Source: Candidatus Accumulibacter affinis
GTDB taxonomy: Bacteria; Pseudomonadota; Gammaproteobacteria; Burkholderiales; Rhodocyclaceae
Reading direction: 5' to 3'
Length of the DNA: 64,000 nt
Assembly: GCA_016713625.1 (NCBI GenBank)
Contig: JADJOT010000008.1
Location: forward strand, 62,001 to 126,000
In this document: in pieces, positions 51,845 through 60,608 of the stretch
Layout of the letters: every line of letters begins with the position of its first letter
How positions within the stretch are numbered: position 1 is the first letter of the stretch
Position numbers and translations under genes: made by a program
The notes under the pieces: model-generated
What the model saw: the letters and a program-made list of their open reading frames with translations, nothing else
Told to the model about the DNA's origin: nothing
Databases searched by the model: none

Positions 51845-54739
51845 ATGGCGCAAACAAGTGTTGCCCAATTTGCCATGCAGCTGAAGATGCCGGCTGGTTC
51901 GCTGCTCGAACAACTGCAGAAAGCCGGTGTGGCCAAGAGGCAGGTCGACGATTTCTTGTCCGAGCAGGACAAGTCGAGATTGCTCGAATATCTGCGCCGC
52001 GCCCATGGGCAGGGGGAGGCGAAGACCAAGATTACCCTGACGCGCAAGGAAACGACCGAGATCAGACAGCAGGACTCGCACGGAAAATCGCACACCGTAC
52101 AGGTCGAAGTTCGCAAGAAGCGCGTTCTGGTCAAGCGGGACGCGCCGGAACAGCGCCCCCAGCTACCCTCCGGGCAGGCCTTGCCGGCAGCGCCCGAGGT
52201 GGCGGTCATAGTAGCGGCCGAAGCGGTACTTGCCGTGGCGCCTGAGCCGCTCGTCGCCGCAGTCGTGGAAGCGGTGGTCGACGTGCAAGCCGAGCCGATC
52301 GTCGAGGTCCAGGTGGCGCCGCCGGTCGCCGTCGAGTCGGTGCCCGTGGTGCCCGTGGCGCCCGTGGCAGCGGTTGGCGAGGCCAAAGCGGAGACCACAG
52401 CGGAGGTCAAGGTGGCGGCGAAGGTGGAAGCGAAGGTGGAAGCGAAGGTGGAAGCGGCGGTGGCCGACGCCAAGGTTAGCGCCAAGAAGGTGGTGACGCG
52501 CGCTTCGATCATCGGTGAGGAGCAGCAGCGCCTGCGCGCCGAGGAAGAGCGCCGCAACGCCGAGTTGCGGGCCCGTCAGGAAGCCGAGTTCAAAAGCAAA
52601 CAGCAACGCTCTGCCGACCTCGTTCGCCTGAAGCAGGATGCCGAGCAAAAGGCGGTCGCGGCCAAGGCTGCGGGGGCTGCCAAACAGGCTGCCGCACAGA
52701 CCGCGAGTGATCGTCCTGCGGAAGACAAGACGCTGCACAAGCCGGCGGCCAAACCGGCGACCACCGACAAGAAGGTCGCCGACAAGAAGGCGCCCGAAAA
52801 GAAACCGGCCGACAAGAAGGGCCAGTGGAAGAGTGAAGGTGCCAACAAGCGTCCGGGGCTGAAGACACGCGGCGCGACCGGCGGTACCGGCTGGCGCGAC
52901 AACAAGCATGGCAAGCGATCCGGTCGCGGCGGCGGCGAGGACGACGAGCAACACTCGTTCCAGCTGCCGGTCGATCCGGTCATTCATCAGGTCTATGTCC
53001 CCGAGACCATCTCCGTCGCCGATCTGGCGCACAAGATGGCCGTCAAGGCTACCGAGGTGATCAAGGCCCTGATGAAAATGGGGTCGATGGTGACCATCAA
53101 TCAGTCGCTGGATCAGGAGACGGCGATGATTATCGTCGAGGAAATGGGCCACAAGGCGTTTGCCGCCAGGCTTGACGATCCCGATGCCTTTCTCGATGAC
53201 GGTGCCGTCGAGCAGAAGGATGTGGTGTTCGAGCCGCGTGCTCCGGTGGTCACCGTCATGGGTCACGTCGATCACGGAAAAACCTCGCTGCTTGACTACA
53301 TTCGCCGCACGCGCGTCGCCAGCGGCGAAGCCGGGGGCATCACCCAGCACATCGGCGCCTATCACGTGCAGACCGACCGTGGCATGGTGACCTTCCTCGA
53401 CACGCCGGGTCACGAGGCGTTCACGGCCATGCGCGCCCGCGGCGCCAAAGCGACCGACCTGGTCATTCTGGTGGTGGCCGCCGACGATGGTGTGATGCCG
53501 CAGACCAGGGAAGCCATACACCACGCCAAGGCGGCCGGCGTACCGATGGTCGTGGCGGTGAACAAGATCGACAAGCCGGGCGCTCAGCCCGATCGGGTGA
53601 AGCAGGAACTGGTCACCGAGCAGGTGGTGCCGGAAGAATACGGCGGCGACGCACCTTTCGTCTCGGTTTCGGCAAAGACCGGCGTCGGTATCGACGAGTT
53701 GCTCGAGAACGTTCTGCTGCAGGCGGAGGTGCTCGAATTGAAAGCGCCGAGGAATGCGCCGGCAAAAGGCCTGATCATCGAGGCACGCCTCGACCGCGGG
53801 CGCGGACCCGTGGCGACCATGCTGGTGCTCTCGGGAACGCTTCGCCAGGGCGATATTCTGCTTGCCGGGCAGGTGTTTGGTCGCGTGCGAGCGATGCTGG
53901 ACGAGAACGGCAAGGTAATCAAGGAAGCCGGTCCGTCGATTCCGGTCGAAATCCTCGGCCTCTCCGATGTGCCAGCGGCGGGGCAGGAGGCCGTGGTCTT
54001 GAGCGACGAGCGCAAGGCGCGCGAGATCGCGCTGTTCCGCCAGGGCAAGTACCGCGACGTCAAACTGGCCAGCAAGCAGGCAGCGAATCTGGAGAGTATC
54101 CTCGACCAGATGACCGAAGCCGAGGCCAAGGTTCTCGCGCTGATTATCAAGGCCGATGTCCAGGGTTCCCAGGAGGCGCTGGTGCAGTCGCTGCAGAAAC
54201 TTTCGACCAGTGAGGTCAAGGTCAACGTCATCCACGCTGCGGTCGGCGCGATCAGTGAATCCGACGTGCACCTCGCGCAGGCCTCCAAGGCAGTGATCAT
54301 CGGCTTCAACACGCGTGCCGATGCCGGGGCACGCAAGGCGGCCGAGAGTGCAGGCGTCGATATCCGCTATTACAATATCATCTACGATGCGGTAGACGAG
54401 GTGAAGGCCGCGCTGTCCGGCATGCTTTCACCAGAGAAGCGGGAAGATATCACCGGCCTGGTCGAGATCAGGCAGGTTTTCCGTGCCACCAGGATCGGTA
54501 CCATCGCCGGCTGCTATGTGCTCGAAGGCGTCATCAAGCGGAATTCGCGTGCCCGTCTGCTGCGCAACCATATCGTCGTCTGGGACGGCGAGATCGAGTC
54601 GCTGAAGCGCTTCAAGGATGACGCCAAGGAGGTACGTTCCGGCTTCGAGTGTGGTCTGTCGTTGAAGAACTTCAATGCCTATGAGGATGGCGACCAGATC
54701 GAGGCCTACGACGTTACGGAAGTTGCCAGGACTCTGTAA
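51845..54739 (+). CDS. infB: Translation initiation factor IF-2
   Basis: GTPase that brings fMet-tRNA to the 30S subunit and promotes subunit joining. The 964-residue protein has an N-terminal winged helix (MAQTSVAQFAMQLKMP), a long low-complexity Ala/Val/Glu/Lys region (about 95-370), and the G domain with GHVDHGKTS, DTPGHEAF and NKIDKPG, then domains II-IV. The ATG at 51845 is the family start. It is followed without a gap by rbfA. Confidence 0.97.
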   Translation: MAQTSVAQFAMQLKMPAGSLLEQLQKAGVAKRQVDDFLSEQDKSRLLEYLRRAHGQGEAKTKITLTRKETTEIRQQDSHGKSHTVQVEVRKKRVLVKRDAPEQRPQLPSGQALPAAPEVAVIVAAEAVLAVAPEPLVAAVVEAVVDVQAEPIVEVQVAPPVAVESVPVVPVAPVAAVGEAKAETTAEVKVAAKVEAKVEAKVEAAVADAKVSAKKVVTRASIIGEEQQRLRAEEERRNAELRARQEAEFKSKQQRSADLVRLKQDAEQKAVAAKAAGAAKQAAAQTASDRPAEDKTLHKPAAKPATTDKKVADKKAPEKKPADKKGQWKSEGANKRPGLKTRGATGGTGWRDNKHGKRSGRGGGEDDEQHSFQLPVDPVIHQVYVPETISVADLAHKMAVKATEVIKALMKMGSMVTINQSLDQETAMIIVEEMGHKAFAARLDDPDAFLDDGAVEQKDVVFEPRAPVVTVMGHVDHGKTSLLDYIRRTRVASGEAGGITQHIGAYHVQTDRGMVTFLDTPGHEAFTAMRARGAKATDLVILVVAADDGVMPQTREAIHHAKAAGVPMVVAVNKIDKPGAQPDRVKQELVTEQVVPEEYGGDAPFVSVSAKTGVGIDELLENVLLQAEVLELKAPRNAPAKGLIIEARLDRGRGPVATMLVLSGTLRQGDILLAGQVFGRVRAMLDENGKVIKEAGPSIPVEILGLSDVPAAGQEAVVLSDERKAREIALFRQGKYRDVKLASKQAANLESILDQMTEAEAKVLALIIKADVQGSQEALVQSLQKLSTSEVKVNVIHAAVGAISESDVHLAQASKAVIIGFNTRADAGARKAAESAGVDIRYYNIIYDAVDEVKAALSGMLSPEKREDITGLVEIRQVFRATRIGTIAGCYVLEGVIKRNSRARLLRNHIVVWDGEIESLKRFKDDAKEVRSGFECGLSLKNFNAYEDGDQIEAYDVTEVARTL
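52421..52456 (+). repeat. Three tandem 12-base repeats within infB
   Basis: AAGGTGGAAGCG three times in a row, encoding KVEA three times in the disordered N-terminal linker. It keeps frame, so copy number could vary without breaking the gene. Confidence 0.85.
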
Positions 54740-55129
54740 ATGCCTGCCAACAAGGGGTTTTCGCGCCGGGACCGCATTGCGGAGCAGATTCGCCGCGAGC
54801 TTTCCGAAGTGATTCGGAGCGAGCTGAAGGATCCCCGCGTCGGCATGATCAGTCTCACCGATGTCGAGATCAGTGCCGACTACGCGCACGCCAAGGTGTA
54901 CTTCAGCAGCCTGCTGGGCAAGGAAGGGATCGAGCTGGTGCAGGCTGGACTGCAGCAGGCGTCGGGGTTTCTGCGCAGCGAGCTGGGCAAGCGCATCAGC
55001 ATCCACATGACCCCGCAGTTGCATTTCATTTTTGACGACTCGCTCGAACGTGGTGCGCAGCTATCGAAGCTGATCAGCGAAGCGGCGGCGATCTCGGATC
55101 AAAGCGATCATCACTCCGACCAGGCCTGA
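54740..55129 (+). CDS. rbfA: Ribosome-binding factor A
   Basis: A 129-residue KH-like 30S maturation factor acting on the 5' helix of 16S rRNA. The RRDRIAEQIRRELSEVIRSE start and DPRVGMISLTDVEISADYAHAKVYF block are typical. It begins right after the infB stop, so it is coupled to it. The truB coding frame begins within or just after its end. Confidence 0.95.
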   Translation: MPANKGFSRRDRIAEQIRRELSEVIRSELKDPRVGMISLTDVEISADYAHAKVYFSSLLGKEGIELVQAGLQQASGFLRSELGKRISIHMTPQLHFIFDDSLERGAQLSKLISEAAAISDQSDHHSDQA

Positions 55130-55133
55130 GTCG

Positions 55134-56024
55134 ATCGTCAGGAAGAGCTGGCGACGTGTCGACGGCGTCCTGCTGCTCGACAAGCCGACCGGGATGTCTT
55201 CGAACTCGGCGCTGCAGGCCGCCCGGCGTTTGTTTTCGGCGGCCAAGGCCGGGCATACCGGGACGCTCGACCCAATGGCCAGCGGTCTGCTGCCGCTGTG
55301 TTTCGGCGAAGCGACGAAATTCTCGGTTGATCTGCTCGCTGCCGACAAGACCTACGAAGCGGAAGTTCTCTTTGGCGTCCGGACCGACACCGGTGATGCC
55401 GACGGTAGCATCGTCATGCGTACGCCGGTGAGCTTCGGGCTGGCCGAGCTGGAGGCGGCACTGCCCCTTTTTCGCGGCCCGATTCGACAGATTCCACCGA
55501 TGTACTCGGCGCTCAAGCGCGGCGGCAGACCCCTTTACGAGCTGGCCCGTGCGGGCATTGAAGTCGAGCGCGAGGCGCGCGAGGTAAGCATACACGAGCT
55601 GCGGCTGCTTGATTTTTCAGGGGACCGCTGCCGTTTGCGGATTGCTGCCAGCAAGGGCACCTATGTGCGCAGTCTGGCTGAGGATCTGGGCGCTGCCCTC
55701 GCTTGCGGGGCGCATTTGACGGCACTGCGCCGGGTCGCCGTTGGCCCGTTGCGAATTGCCGATGCGCTGACCCTCGATCAGTTGGCAGCCCTTGCGGACG
55801 ATCTTCGTGCCAGCCGGTTGCTGGCGCCGGATACCTTGCTGCAGAGTCTTCCGGCAGTGCACCTGGACGCGGCGGCCGCGGCGCGCTTCCGGCACGGGAA
55901 TCCGGTCAGTGCCGCGGGCCTGCCGGGGCGGTATCGAGTCTACGCCGAGGATCGCCTGCTGGGTCTTGGTGAGCTCGACGAGGCCGCGAAGCTGCAGCCG
56001 CGGCGGCTGCTGGGCGCGCCATAG
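55134..56024 (+). CDS. truB: tRNA pseudouridine-55 synthase (start codon uncertain)
   Basis: Makes pseudouridine 55 in the T loop of tRNA. Catalytic motif GHTGTLDPMASGLLPLC with the aspartate is intact, as are FGVRTDTGDADG and the C-terminal PUA-like end. The conserved N-terminus (WRRVDGVLLLDKPTGMSSN) is encoded upstream of the first in-frame ATG (55194), but no in-frame ATG, GTG or TTG precedes it after the last stop that I checked back to 55089. An ATC at 55134, five bases after the rbfA stop, would give the right length (296 residues). The first ATG would give 276 and lose conserved residues. Confidence 0.88.
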   Translation: MVRKSWRRVDGVLLLDKPTGMSSNSALQAARRLFSAAKAGHTGTLDPMASGLLPLCFGEATKFSVDLLAADKTYEAEVLFGVRTDTGDADGSIVMRTPVSFGLAELEAALPLFRGPIRQIPPMYSALKRGGRPLYELARAGIEVEREAREVSIHELRLLDFSGDRCRLRIAASKGTYVRSLAEDLGAALACGAHLTALRRVAVGPLRIADALTLDQLAALADDLRASRLLAPDTLLQSLPAVHLDAAAAARFRHGNPVSAAGLPGRYRVYAEDRLLGLGELDEAAKLQPRRLLGAP

Positions 56025-56025
56025 G

Positions 56026-56535
56026 GTCATCGCCTTGCTCGAGATCACTCGCCGTGAGCACGCGGGCCAGGTAGCCCGGAAATTGCTGGCCACCCTTGCC
56101 GAGCCGTTTTTCCTGGAACGTCACGAGGTTCTGCTGTCGGCCAGCATCGGCATCAGCATCTTTCCCGACGACGGTCGCGACACCGAGAGCTTGCTGAAAA
56201 ACGCCGACGTGGCCATGTTTCGCGCGAAAAGACGCGGCAGCAACGCGCACATTTTCTACTCTCAGGAAACGAACCAGCGGTCGTTTGAGCAGCTCAAGCT
56301 CGACCAGTCCTTTGTGCGCGGAATTCCCGGCGACCAGGACGATTCGGCGATTGCTCGCGCCATTATCAGCATGGCCCACAATCTTCGCCTGTCAGTGATT
56401 GCCGAAGGCGTCGAAACCGCTGCGCAGATGGAATTTCTTCGCGCCGCGGGCTGTGAGGAGGTGCAGGGTTACTACTGCAGTCGACCGCTGCCGCCCCAGG
56501 AGTTTGCTGAGTTGCTGCCGGTCAGCAAGCACTGA
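56026..56535 (+). pseudogene. Relic of a GGDEF-EAL cyclic-di-GMP gene
   Basis: From 56026 the frame encodes the C-terminal half of a GGDEF domain (HAGQVARKLLATLAEPF, LSASIGISIFPDDGRD, LLKNADVAMFRAKRRGSN) but nothing of the domain before it, including the GGDEF motif. It then jumps, within RSFEQLKLDQSFVRGI, straight into the end of an EAL domain (MAHNLRLSVIAEGVETAAQ, GYYCSRPLPPQEF). The EAL motif and roughly the first half of that domain are missing. No intact enzyme can be made. It starts one base after the truB stop and has no ribosome site. Both truncations are deletions, not frameshifts. Confidence 0.82.
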
Positions 56536-56614
56536 GCGCTTCAGCGCAGCCGCCTGCTGCCCTGGTGGCCGCGCACGCCAAGCGCCGCATGCTGCGATGC
56601 GGTAAAATCCTGGC

Positions 56615-57652
56615 ATGTTCTATCCACTGCTACGCCACCTCTTGTTCACCCTCGACCCCGAAACTGCGCATGGCCTCGGGATGCTCGGCGTCGATCTTCT
56701 CAAGACGACCGGTGCCAGTTGCCTGCTGGTCCGTCCCGTGCCGCCGGATCCGGTAGAGGCGATGGGGCTGACCTTCCCCAACCCGGTTGGTCTGGCGGCC
56801 GGGCTGGACAAGAACGGCGACCATATCGACGCGCTCGCCGCGCTGGGCTTCGGCTTTATCGAGATCGGTACGGTCACCCCGCGTGCGCAGCCCGGAAATC
56901 CCAAGCCGCGCCTGTTTCGCATTTCCGAGAGGCAGGCGATCATCAATCGCATGGGCTTCAACAATGACGGTGTGGAGAAGTTGCTGGCCAATGTCGCGGC
57001 CGCGCGCTTTGCGCGCAACGGTGGAATCCTCGGAATCAATATCGGCAAGAACTTCGCTACCCCGATCGACAGGGCAGCGGACGATTATCTGCTCTGTCTC
57101 GATCGCGTTTACGCCGCCGCCAGTTACGTCGCGGTCAATATTTCGAGTCCGAACACCAGGAATCTGCGCGAACTGCAGGAGGACGATGCGCTGGATGCAC
57201 TGCTCGGCCAGCTGAAGGACGCGCAGTCCCGGCTGGCTGATCGCCACGGCAAGTACGTACCGATGGCCCTGAAAATCGCCCCCGACCTCGAAGACCCGCA
57301 GATCCGGGCGATTGCCGACCTGCTGTGCAAGCACCGCATGGACGGCGTCATCGCCACCAATACCACCGTCTCACGCAGCGGTGTCGAAGGCTTGCCGAAT
57401 GCCGAGCAGGGGGGTGGCCTGTCGGGCGCGCCGGTCCTGGCGAAGTCGACCGCGGTGCTCGGCAAGCTCGCCGCGAGCCTGGCCGGTGAACTGCCGATCA
57501 TTGGCGTTGGCGGCATCCTGCGAGGTGCCGATGCAGCCACGAAGATCGCTGCCGGTGCCAGCCTGGTTCAGTTCTACACCGGTTTCATCTACCGCGGTCC
57601 GCAACTGGTCGCTGAAGCGGCGGCGGCGATTGCCGCGCAGCGCCATGCATGA
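56615..57652 (+). CDS. pyrD: Dihydroorotate dehydrogenase (quinone), class 2
   Basis: Membrane-associated FMN enzyme oxidising dihydroorotate to orotate in pyrimidine synthesis, with quinone as acceptor. The 345-residue protein has an N-terminal amphipathic region (MFYPLLRHLLFTLDPETAHG), GLAAGLDKNGD, VNISSPNTRNLRELQ with the class 2 catalytic serine, and GVGGILRGADAATKIAAGASLVQ. A GGTAAAATCC stretch lies just before the ATG. It is upstream of the rnf operon with a 97-base gap. Confidence 0.96.
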   Translation: MFYPLLRHLLFTLDPETAHGLGMLGVDLLKTTGASCLLVRPVPPDPVEAMGLTFPNPVGLAAGLDKNGDHIDALAALGFGFIEIGTVTPRAQPGNPKPRLFRISERQAIINRMGFNNDGVEKLLANVAAARFARNGGILGINIGKNFATPIDRAADDYLLCLDRVYAAASYVAVNISSPNTRNLRELQEDDALDALLGQLKDAQSRLADRHGKYVPMALKIAPDLEDPQIRAIADLLCKHRMDGVIATNTTVSRSGVEGLPNAEQGGGLSGAPVLAKSTAVLGKLAASLAGELPIIGVGGILRGADAATKIAAGASLVQFYTGFIYRGPQLVAEAAAAIAAQRHA

Positions 57653-57749
57653 GTCCGGATGGCGTTGTTCGCAACGTGGTTGAATGCGCCTGGCCGACGG
57701 GTGATAATCGCCAGGCTACGGACCGCGGCGCCTCCTGCCCACACCAACC

Positions 57750-58334
57750 ATGACCCACTACCTGTTCATCATTGTCGGCGCCGTCCTCGTCAATAACGTC
57801 GTCCTGGTGAAAATCCTCGGCCTGTGCCCCTTCATGGGGGTTTCCAGGAAGCTGGAGACCGCCTTCGGCATGGGTGCAGCGACCACCTTCGTGCTCACCG
57901 TCGCCACTGGTGCCAGCTACGTCATCGACCACTACCTGCTGCTACCCTTCGGGCTGGAGTACCTGCGCACGCTGTCCTTCATCGTCACCATCGCCGCCAT
58001 CGTGCAGTTGACCGAGATGGTCATCCAGAAGAGCAGCCCCCTGCTGCACCAGGTGCTCGGTATTTACCTGCCGCTGATCACCACCAATTGCGCGGTCCTC
58101 GGCGTGCCTCTGTTGAACATTGCCAACAAACATGATTTCGTCGAGTCGCTGCTGTTTGGCGCCGGCAGTGCGCTTGGCTTCTCGCTGGTCCTGGTGCTCT
58201 TTGCGGGAATCCGCGAACGTGTGGAGGGCGCCGATGTGCCGATATACTTCCGCGGGACGGCGATTGCGATGGTCACCGCTGGTCTGATGAGCCTGGCTTT
58301 CATGGGCTTCGCCGGGCTCGACAGGTACCAATGA
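57750..58334 (+). CDS. rnfA: Rnf electron transport complex subunit A
   Basis: A 194-residue integral membrane protein with six helices, including HYLFIIVGAVLVNNVVLVKI and LGLCPFMGVSRKLETA. Part of the Rnf complex, which couples electron flow between ferredoxin and NAD to ion movement across the inner membrane (in E. coli it reduces SoxR). Its stop overlaps the rnfB start by four bases. First gene of rnfABCDGE. Confidence 0.95.
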   Translation: MTHYLFIIVGAVLVNNVVLVKILGLCPFMGVSRKLETAFGMGAATTFVLTVATGASYVIDHYLLLPFGLEYLRTLSFIVTIAAIVQLTEMVIQKSSPLLHQVLGIYLPLITTNCAVLGVPLLNIANKHDFVESLLFGAGSALGFSLVLVLFAGIRERVEGADVPIYFRGTAIAMVTAGLMSLAFMGFAGLDRYQ

Positions 58335-58873
58335 TCACCACCCTCGCGATCATGGCGCTCGGCGCCGTCGTCCTTGGCGCTGCGCTTGGCTATGCGTCGA
58401 TCCGGTTCAAGGTCGAAGGCGACCCGCTGGTCGAAAAGATCGAGGCGATCCTGCCTCAGACGCAGTGCGGCCAGTGTGGCTATCCGGGCTGCAAGCCCTA
58501 CGCTGCAGCCATTTCGGCGGGCGAGGCCGACATCAATCTGTGTCCGCCGGGCGGCATCGATGGCGTGCGCAAGCTTGCCGACCTGCTCGGCCGTGAAGTC
58601 AAGGCGCTGGAGGCCGAGGAGAAGCCCAAACAGGTGGCGATCATCGACGAGCAGACCTGCATCGGCTGCACGCTGTGCATCCAGGCCTGTCCGGTGGACG
58701 CCATCGTCGGCGCCGCCAAACAGATGCATACCATCATCGAGCCATTGTGCACGGGTTGTGAGCTGTGCATCAAGCCCTGCCCGGTGGAGTGTATCTACAT
58801 GCTGCCAATCGCCGAAAATCTCGACAACTGGAAATGGAAATACCCGGTGATCGAAATCAAGCGCGCCGCCTGA
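58331..58873 (+). CDS. rnfB: Rnf electron transport complex subunit B
   Basis: A 180-residue ferredoxin-like subunit with an N-terminal membrane anchor. Cysteine motifs: CGQCGYPGCKPYA (a 4Fe-4S cluster) and two ferredoxin clusters in CIGCTLCIQACP and CTGCELCIKPCP. It receives electrons from soluble ferredoxin. Overlaps rnfA by four bases; rnfC follows 10 bases later. Confidence 0.95.
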   Translation: MITTLAIMALGAVVLGAALGYASIRFKVEGDPLVEKIEAILPQTQCGQCGYPGCKPYAAAISAGEADINLCPPGGIDGVRKLADLLGREVKALEAEEKPKQVAIIDEQTCIGCTLCIQACPVDAIVGAAKQMHTIIEPLCTGCELCIKPCPVECIYMLPIAENLDNWKWKYPVIEIKRAA

Positions 58874-58883
58874 GGTGCCGGGG

Positions 58884-60608
58884 ATGTTGCGGCAGCTGTT
58901 CAACTTCAAGGGAGGCGTCAAGCCGCAGACCAACAAGGCGCCCTCGGTGCAGGCGCCGATCGGCCAGGCGCCGTTGCCCTCGCGCCTGTACGTGCCGCTG
59001 CACCAGAGCATCGGTGGCTCGCCGAATCCGCTCGTACAGCCGGGCGAACAGGTACTCAAGGGGCAGTTGATCGGCAGCGCCGACGGCTGGCTGTCGGCGG
59101 CCGTGCATGCGCCGACTTCCGGCACGGTGCTGGCCATCGAAGACCATGTCGCCGCCCACCCATCCGGACTGCCAACGCTGAGCGTGGTCATTGAGCCCGA
59201 CGGCCGTGACCAGTGGGCTGCCCGCAGGCCGTTGGATCATCGGACTCTGGCGCCTGAGCGCGTGCGCGAACTGTTGCGTGATGCCGGCGTCGTCGGCCTC
59301 GGTGGCGCGGTGTTTCCCAGCCACGCCAAGTTGACCGCAGCGAAGACCGTGGCCGTCGAACAACTGGTCATCAACGGTGCCGAGTGCGAGCCCTTCATGA
59401 CCTGCGACGACCTGCTGATGCGCGAGCGTGCCGAGGAAAGCGTGCGTGGCATCGCCATCTTCCGCGACCTGCTGGCGGCCAGGCGAGTGCTCATCGGCAT
59501 CGAGGACAACAAGCCGGAAGCCGTCGCCGCCATGCAGGCGGCAGTGCTGCAGCTGGGTGAGGATTATGAGGTCGTTGCGGTTCCTACCCGCTACCCGGCC
59601 GGTGGCGCGAAGCAGTTGATCCGCGTCCTGACGGGCAAGGAAGTGCCGGCCAGCAAGCGCTCGACTGAACTCGGCGTGCAGTGTTTCAACGTCGCGACGG
59701 TCTATACGGCGTATCGTGCTCTCGCCCATGGCGAGCCGGTGATCTCGCGTATCGTCACCCTGACCGGCAATGTCGAGCAGCCGCGCAACTGGGAGGTGCG
59801 GCTAGGTACGCCGCTGCGCGACCTGGTGGCATTGGGCAGGCCGAAAGCAGACACCAGCAACTACCTGATGGGCGGGCCGATGATGGGCTTCGCGATTCCC
59901 GACCTCGCTGCCCCGGTCGTCAAGGCCACCAACTGCGTCATCGCTGGTTCGCCGAGTCTGTTCCCGGCAAGCCCGCCGGAGATGCCGTGCATTCGTTGCG
60001 GTGCCTGCGCCGAAGCCTGTCCGCACGAGTTGCAGCCTTTCGAGCTGTACTGGTTTGCGCGCGCCAGGAACTTCGGCAAGACGCAGGAGTATCACATCTT
60101 CGACTGTATCGAATGCGGCTGCTGTAGCTATGTTTGCCCATCGCACATTCCGCTGGTGCAGTACTTCCGTTTTGCGAAGAGTGAAATCTGGTCGCGCGAG
60201 CGAGAAAAGCAGGCGGCTGACGCTGCCAAGGCGCGTTTCGAACTGCGCAATGCGCGTGCAGAGCGGGAGCAGACCGAGAAGGCCGAGCGCCTGGCGAGGG
60301 CGGCGACTGCCCGCACGGCTGAGCGGAAAGCGCTGCCGGTCAAGGCCGACGCCGCCGCCAGTCAGCCAGCGGCGAGTGTCGAGGCCGCCGTGACGACGTC
60401 GCCGGTCGATGCCGAAGCGGTCAAGAAGGCGAGCATCGTCGCAGCGATAGAACGTGCGCGGGCGCAACGCGAGGCAGTACAGCCCAGGAACACCGAGCAG
60501 CTCTCCGCCGGACAGAAGAAGGAAATTGCCGCCATCGACGCGCGTCGTGCGGCGCTGGCCGATCCGGCTAAGCCAGCAGACGCCACCAGCGAGCGGACAG
60601 GCGGGTGA
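58884..60608 (+). CDS. rnfC: Rnf electron transport complex subunit C
   Basis: A 574-residue peripheral subunit that binds NADH and FMN. The N-terminal FNFKGGVKP and GLGGAVFPSHAK are typical, and two 4Fe-4S sites are in CIRCGACAEACP and CIECGCCSYVCP. After about residue 440 is an Ala/Arg/Glu-rich extension that probably forms a coiled coil. The ATG at 58884 is chosen over a GTG at 58875 because GAGGTG is better spaced to it. Its stop overlaps the rnfD start. Confidence 0.94.
   Translation: MLRQLFNFKGGVKPQTNKAPSVQAPIGQAPLPSRLYVPLHQSIGGSPNPLVQPGEQVLKGQLIGSADGWLSAAVHAPTSGTVLAIEDHVAAHPSGLPTLSVVIEPDGRDQWAARRPLDHRTLAPERVRELLRDAGVVGLGGAVFPSHAKLTAAKTVAVEQLVINGAECEPFMTCDDLLMRERAEESVRGIAIFRDLLAARRVLIGIEDNKPEAVAAMQAAVLQLGEDYEVVAVPTRYPAGGAKQLIRVLTGKEVPASKRSTELGVQCFNVATVYTAYRALAHGEPVISRIVTLTGNVEQPRNWEVRLGTPLRDLVALGRPKADTSNYLMGGPMMGFAIPDLAAPVVKATNCVIAGSPSLFPASPPEMPCIRCGACAEACPHELQPFELYWFARARNFGKTQEYHIFDCIECGCCSYVCPSHIPLVQYFRFAKSEIWSREREKQAADAAKARFELRNARAEREQTEKAERLARAATARTAERKALPVKADAAASQPAASVEAAVTTSPVDAEAVKKASIVAAIERARAQREAVQPRNTEQLSAGQKKEIAAIDARRAALADPAKPADATSERTGG

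Noticed and set aside
52163..54271. 702-codon open frame antisense to infB
   Set aside because: It is the mirror of a GC-rich gene with strong codon bias. The protein is His/Leu/Arg-rich low complexity with no recognisable domain, and IF-2 on the other strand is certain.
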